Shown here piece after piece: positions 59,907 to 64,000 of a DNA stretch of 64,000 nucleotides. The position numbers and the translations under genes are program-made. The number at the start of each line of letters is the position of its first letter. Positions within the stretch are counted from its first letter, which is position 1. Source of the DNA: Hemileia vastatrix. Taxonomy: Eukaryota > Basidiomycota > Pucciniomycetes > Pucciniales > Zaghouaniaceae. The stretch is taken from NCBI GenBank assembly GCA_030280995.1, contig JASXTE010000002.1, positions 16,932,683 through 16,996,682 of the forward strand, read 5' to 3'. The notes beneath the pieces are model-generated. The model ran no database searches, was not told where the DNA came from, and saw only the letters and a program-made list of their open reading frames with translations.

Positions 59907-59947
<41 letters not shown>

Positions 59948-62900
59948 TTAGAACGTCATCCTTTTTTATTTACTTGAATAAATGGCTCAATTATAATACC
60001 CAACACTTATTAATGTTTCCCAAACTCAATAACAAATTTCTCATATGAAATATTAGCTTCTAATATAAGAAGTTTATCTATAGATGATATTCAACATGTG
60101 ATTTTACTTTTTAAATTCAGCTAAAATTAAACAAAAGGAGAAATCATGCATATGTGTATAAATGGTAACCATATGTTACTTAGAGGATTGTGAAATTCAC
60201 TCATCAGAATGGTTTAAGTATTAAAATAAATTGAGGTCATTATTTTCTAGTATTTGAAACTAATTAGGAAATTATTCTAAAAATATATTTTAATGTGTAT
60301 CATGTTTAAAAAGTTGGAAATATGATTTTTGAAAATTGTGAGTTTCTTATGAGATACCAAGCTTTAGTTTACATTGTTTCAAGTAGAATAGAATTTTAGT
60401 ATTAGAAATTGAAAGCAATGTACCATTATCAGATTTTAACTGTGTTCTACTTATAGAATGATTACATAACATTAAACATTATTTAAATCAAAAAGGTTTA
60501 AAAGATATTTAGAGTTTTACCAAATTTCACCATTTATTAATCTTTGATTTGAAAACAAACTATGATGTACACTCACTAGAAATAAGCAATCCCAATTTTA
60601 ACATAATTTATCAATCCAAAAATAATGAGTCAATTAACATGAAAATATATATTATTTCAAAACCAATTCTCTAGATTTAAAATATGATGCTTTAATGAAA
60701 AATTATTACAAAACTTTAATGCAATGAAGTCTCTTAAAAAATTCAAAAATAGAATATCAAAACAAGTAATTTCTGCAAAAAAAATTTGTAAATATGATGT
60801 TGTGCTGCTAGAAATTATCTCTGTTTCAATTCAACTTTATTTAAGCTTGATTCCAGAATGATACATATTTTATAACTATTTTGAGAAAAAAGTCACTAGT
60901 AATGAATTTAGCCTTTTATCTGTCCTTTATTAAACCTCACTTTATCCTATTTAAATCCAAATTGACCCACAAAAACCTTATTAGGGATATTTTATAGCCC
61001 AGGATGATTCAAGATTGGAGCAAAATTTTATTTTACATATCCAATATGCCTATTGATTAAATTTCTTCAAGCTTACTTAAAATTCACATTAAAATTAACT
61101 TTCACAGGAAATATTAAACACAAATCTTGAAAATATAGTATTTAAAATCAAAATAAATATAATATAATATGCTTACAACGAATTTTTTTTTCTGGATTAA
61201 TTGAAACAAAAAATTGTTCATCTGTGAAATTAGAAAAAATACTATCCATCCTGAATTTAGAGTTCATTTTTAAAAATTTAATGCCCCCTCACTTTCAAGT
61301 TTATCATTTATTTCAAAAATTATATATTTAATAATTTTGTGAATAGTACAACTGAGATATAAACTTGGGGGTATCAAAAACTAAAACATCAGAAAATTGA
61401 AATGTTTTTTATTGTTATGAATGGAAATAATGATTGAAAAACACCATTAGAGCAAGTTTGATTTTGAATAATAGGCATACTTTCTCATATAAATTTAAAT
61501 AAAAATAATTATTATTCTTACATAAGTTGAATTGGATACATTTGAGCTCAAAAAGAATTATAATTTACAAAATAAGACTTCTATAATTTATATTCAAAAA
61601 TGAAATCACCCTTCATTACCTACCTGTAAAATATTTTAAATTAAATAATTTCAAAGTCAGTATATACTGATGTTATTTTTTCTTCTAAATAATTTATTAT
61701 ATAGATTAATAGTCATAAACAGTTGACATAGATGTTAACTTTATATAAGCAATATTTAATGCATAAAATGATAAAACTATTTTTTATGTAAAAAGTGATG
61801 AGGGAAAAAAATATTATTAAATTTTTGATGCACTATCAATAAAATTGAAGATAGAGCATATCAAAAGTTTAAACTTAATTTCAATTTTGATATCATCATT
61901 TTATTTTATTTTACTTGAGTAGAAAACAGATTTTAAATCTCAATATAATTTTAAATCCCATTAGTTTGTATATTTCATCATTTGAAACTATGAAATAAAT
62001 ATTTATGAAAGAATTTTACAATATTTTCCCTTCTTAAAACTCATAAATCCAACTTCAAATCTTCTAACCTTCACAATTAACCACAATGCATTCTGAAAAT
62101 ACTCTATATTTAAATAATTAAAGGTAAATAAAATTATGTTTTTATTTTTATTTCAATTTTTGATAAATAATATACACCAGGTCAAAAGTTAGACAACTTG
62201 CAGTAAATTGGTTTTTCAGGTATCTTAAAGTAACATCAGAAGTAACCTTTGAAGGAAATTTTTTGCTTAAAGTAGTTACAAGCCAAACCAAAACTTTAAA
62301 TGTCACTGTACCAAAAAAAAAAATTAGAAAAATTATATCTCAATGCTTATTGTTGAAGCTGTCTATCTGATTTGAACTTGAGTAATTTTCAAAAAAATTG
62401 CCTTAGTTCTATATTAGCTTCATTTTCCAGGCAAGAAGTCCTTCATACTAAGTTCCTTTACAACATTTATTTCAGGCCATGCAATACCTTTTCATAATTT
62501 TCTTTCTGCAGGCTGGAAACAAAGACTTTACCAGGACAAAATTCAATGAAAGAACATATAAAATTCTCATACCCTGTTTTTGTGAAGGAAGTGTGGATTT
62601 AATTTAATCATTGAAAATTTCACTACATGAAATAATATAATATTATGAATTTTACCATATTTTCAAAATGAATTCTAGAAATTAACATGAAATTTTTTAA
62701 ATTACTTGATGAATTTTTTATGGTATAAGAGTTAGAATCTCAATTTTAAAATAGACTTATACTTGAAATTTTATAAATAAATATATATATAAAAGAATGC
62801 ACTCATTCAGATTAATCTGAAACCTGTAATTTTTAAAATTGAATCATAGTTTCAGGAATATACTTCACCATAATCTAAAAAAAATAGATGAGTTGATCAT

Positions 62901-63180
62901 TTGAGGTTTTACCCTATAGTGATAAACAAAAGGTTTTGAAAAAAAATATGAAAGAGCAGATAAAAATATAAATAGGCAAGAAAAAAGTGTATTTTCACCA
63001 AATATAACTAGCTAATCAGGCACCTTATAGTACTCAATCTGATTTTATTTAATTATTTTAATAATTATTTTAGTTAAAGGGTAATTTTTGAAACTTAGGG
63101 AGGGGAAATTTAAAGCTTTTAAACAGATTACATGTATGCTGTATGCTATGATGAAAAATAAGGATTATAACTAGAGTTCC
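57753..63180. other. about 5.4 kb of AT-rich DNA without a supportable gene
   Basis: All six frames are closed by frequent stops, and no retroelement or gene motif was recognised. It contains poly-A and poly-T runs and one (AT)n tract. It could be old repeat DNA or the non-coding interior of the composite element. Confidence 0.6.
59910..59940. repeat. (AT)n dinucleotide microsatellite
   Basis: About 15 uninterrupted AT units. Confidence 0.9.
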
Positions 63181-63189
63181 TTTTTGTTA

Positions 63190-63720
63190 AAAACATTACA
63201 GCTGCAGTTAGTATAAATAAATGAGACAATTTATCCTTCTGTAAAAACTCAAGCTGTTTTGCTTTCAAACTAGCTTGACTTTTACAATAGTAAAGTTCTA
63301 TAAAAGTTGATAAATCTTCCAAAATGACCTTTTTCTCAGTATCAAAAATGAACTACTCTGTCACAGACAAATTATAATTGTGTGTTTCTTCTAGAAAGAC
63401 TTTTGGAAGTTTCCCAGTAAAATATTCTTCAACAATATCATCCATAGGAAAACTCCTGGGCCCTGAAAAAGGCTGAACAACTTCCATTTCTGGGGGTTTA
63501 GGGACCTTCAATTTTTGATCAACCTTTTCCTGATAGCTAACTTATATGTTTGAGGTTGAAAACTTGAAAGAAATTTAGACATCCACCCTTTTTTAAGTTT
63601 TTTCTTAAACGTCAAGTAAAACAAACACTCCTCAATAGGATTGGAGTTATGACACTACTCCCATCCTGTCTTTCCTCAGTATCAGAGTGAATACAGATAT
63701 CTTTAAAAAAACCAGTAATT
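63190..63720 (-). pseudogene. decayed coding remnant, retroelement-like, minus strand
   Basis: Reading right to left, about 55 open codons (SYQEKVDQKLKVPKPPEMEV...FSGPRSFPMDDIVEEYFTGKLPK...) end at a stop in the sequence VTE-stop-FIFDTEKKVILEDL, after which the frame continues for about 40 codons. A preceding segment (KGWMSKFLSSFQPQTYK) lies in a neighbouring frame. The Pro-rich linker style resembles the gag-pol region before RT in fungal gypsy elements, but no catalytic motif is visible. Confidence 0.4.
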
Positions 63721-64000
63721 TCAGGGACCAAAAAATATGAATAAAATTTGATTATTCCATCACACAACTTAAAAAATGTGATGATAATTTATAATAACTA
63801 TTTTAGAGCTATATAAACAATACTATTAATTCTCTTCTTTTAAAAAGTTTAACTTCAATTTTTTCAGATTCACCTTTTCTATCTTTTAAGAATAGGTTTA
63901 TTTATCATTAGCTATATAAGAAAACTTATTAGCCTCTCATGTGCTGCACCTCTGAAGAGATCTGAAAACTGCCTCATCTATAATACTTTCATCTAAAATT

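Noticed and set aside
61360..61400. TTGGGGGTATCAAAAACT as a possible right-end copy of the left terminus
   Set aside because: Only a few bases match, the palindrome is absent and the orientation is wrong for an inverted terminal repeat.

Overview
The window looks like repeat-dominated DNA from a filamentous basidiomycete, most likely a rust fungus (Pucciniales). This is inferred from very high A+T content, nested and decayed Ty3/gypsy LTR retrotransposons, genes split by short GT-AG introns of about 55-120 bp, a tnp2/Plavaka-like DNA transposase and a basidiomycete-type TET/JBP dioxygenase. The species cannot be fixed from the sequence alone. No tRNA, rRNA or ordinary housekeeping gene was recognised.

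Layout. 1-3.8 kb: the 3' part of an LTR (TATA box at 122-139), then decayed repeat DNA with a 22-bp motif present seven times. 3.99-7.9 kb: an almost pure (TTTTTA)n hexanucleotide tract of about 3.9 kb. 7,968-17,255: retroelement 1, a whole but dead Ty3/gypsy element with two LTRs and the 5-bp target duplication AACAT. 17.3-19.96 kb: a decayed integrase-bearing fragment of a different gypsy family on the minus strand. 19,962-36,560: retroelement 2 (plus strand), split by retroelement 3 (26,597-35,968, minus strand, twin 1,275-bp LTRs, target duplication AATAG), which landed inside the integrase gene of element 2. Element 2 stops abruptly at about 36,560.

36.56 to at least 57.75 kb is the most interesting part. 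It appears to be a large composite DNA transposon or transposon-borne gene cluster. It carries a five-exon SNF2-family helicase-like ATPase, an unknown protein A on the opposite strand, a three-exon tnp2/Plavaka-like transposase of 1,080 aa with candidate D, D and E residues, an unknown protein B that looks like a distant paralogue of A, a roughly 1.5-kb inverted repeat carrying about 20 short palindromic boxes, an unknown six-exon protein C, and a minus-strand TET/JBP-type 2-oxoglutarate/Fe(II) dioxygenase. A perfect 22-bp palindrome marks the left junction, and about a dozen consecutive hairpins lie near 56.9-57.75 kb. Unlike the retroelements, these genes are open once spliced, and each exon sum is an exact multiple of three. 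The exception is the 5' end of the dioxygenase gene, which is unresolved.

A working hypothesis (inference) is that the transposase moves the unit, the hairpin and palindrome arrays are its cis sites or a source of fold-back RNA, and the SNF2 protein and dioxygenase remodel chromatin or oxidise 5-methylcytosine to keep the element accessible. SNF2 and TET/JBP modules are fused in kinetoplastid JBP2, which makes their co-occurrence here notable. 57.75-63.2 kb is AT-rich DNA with no supportable gene. The last kilobase carries a decayed retroelement-like reading frame on the minus strand. The right end of the composite element was not identified.
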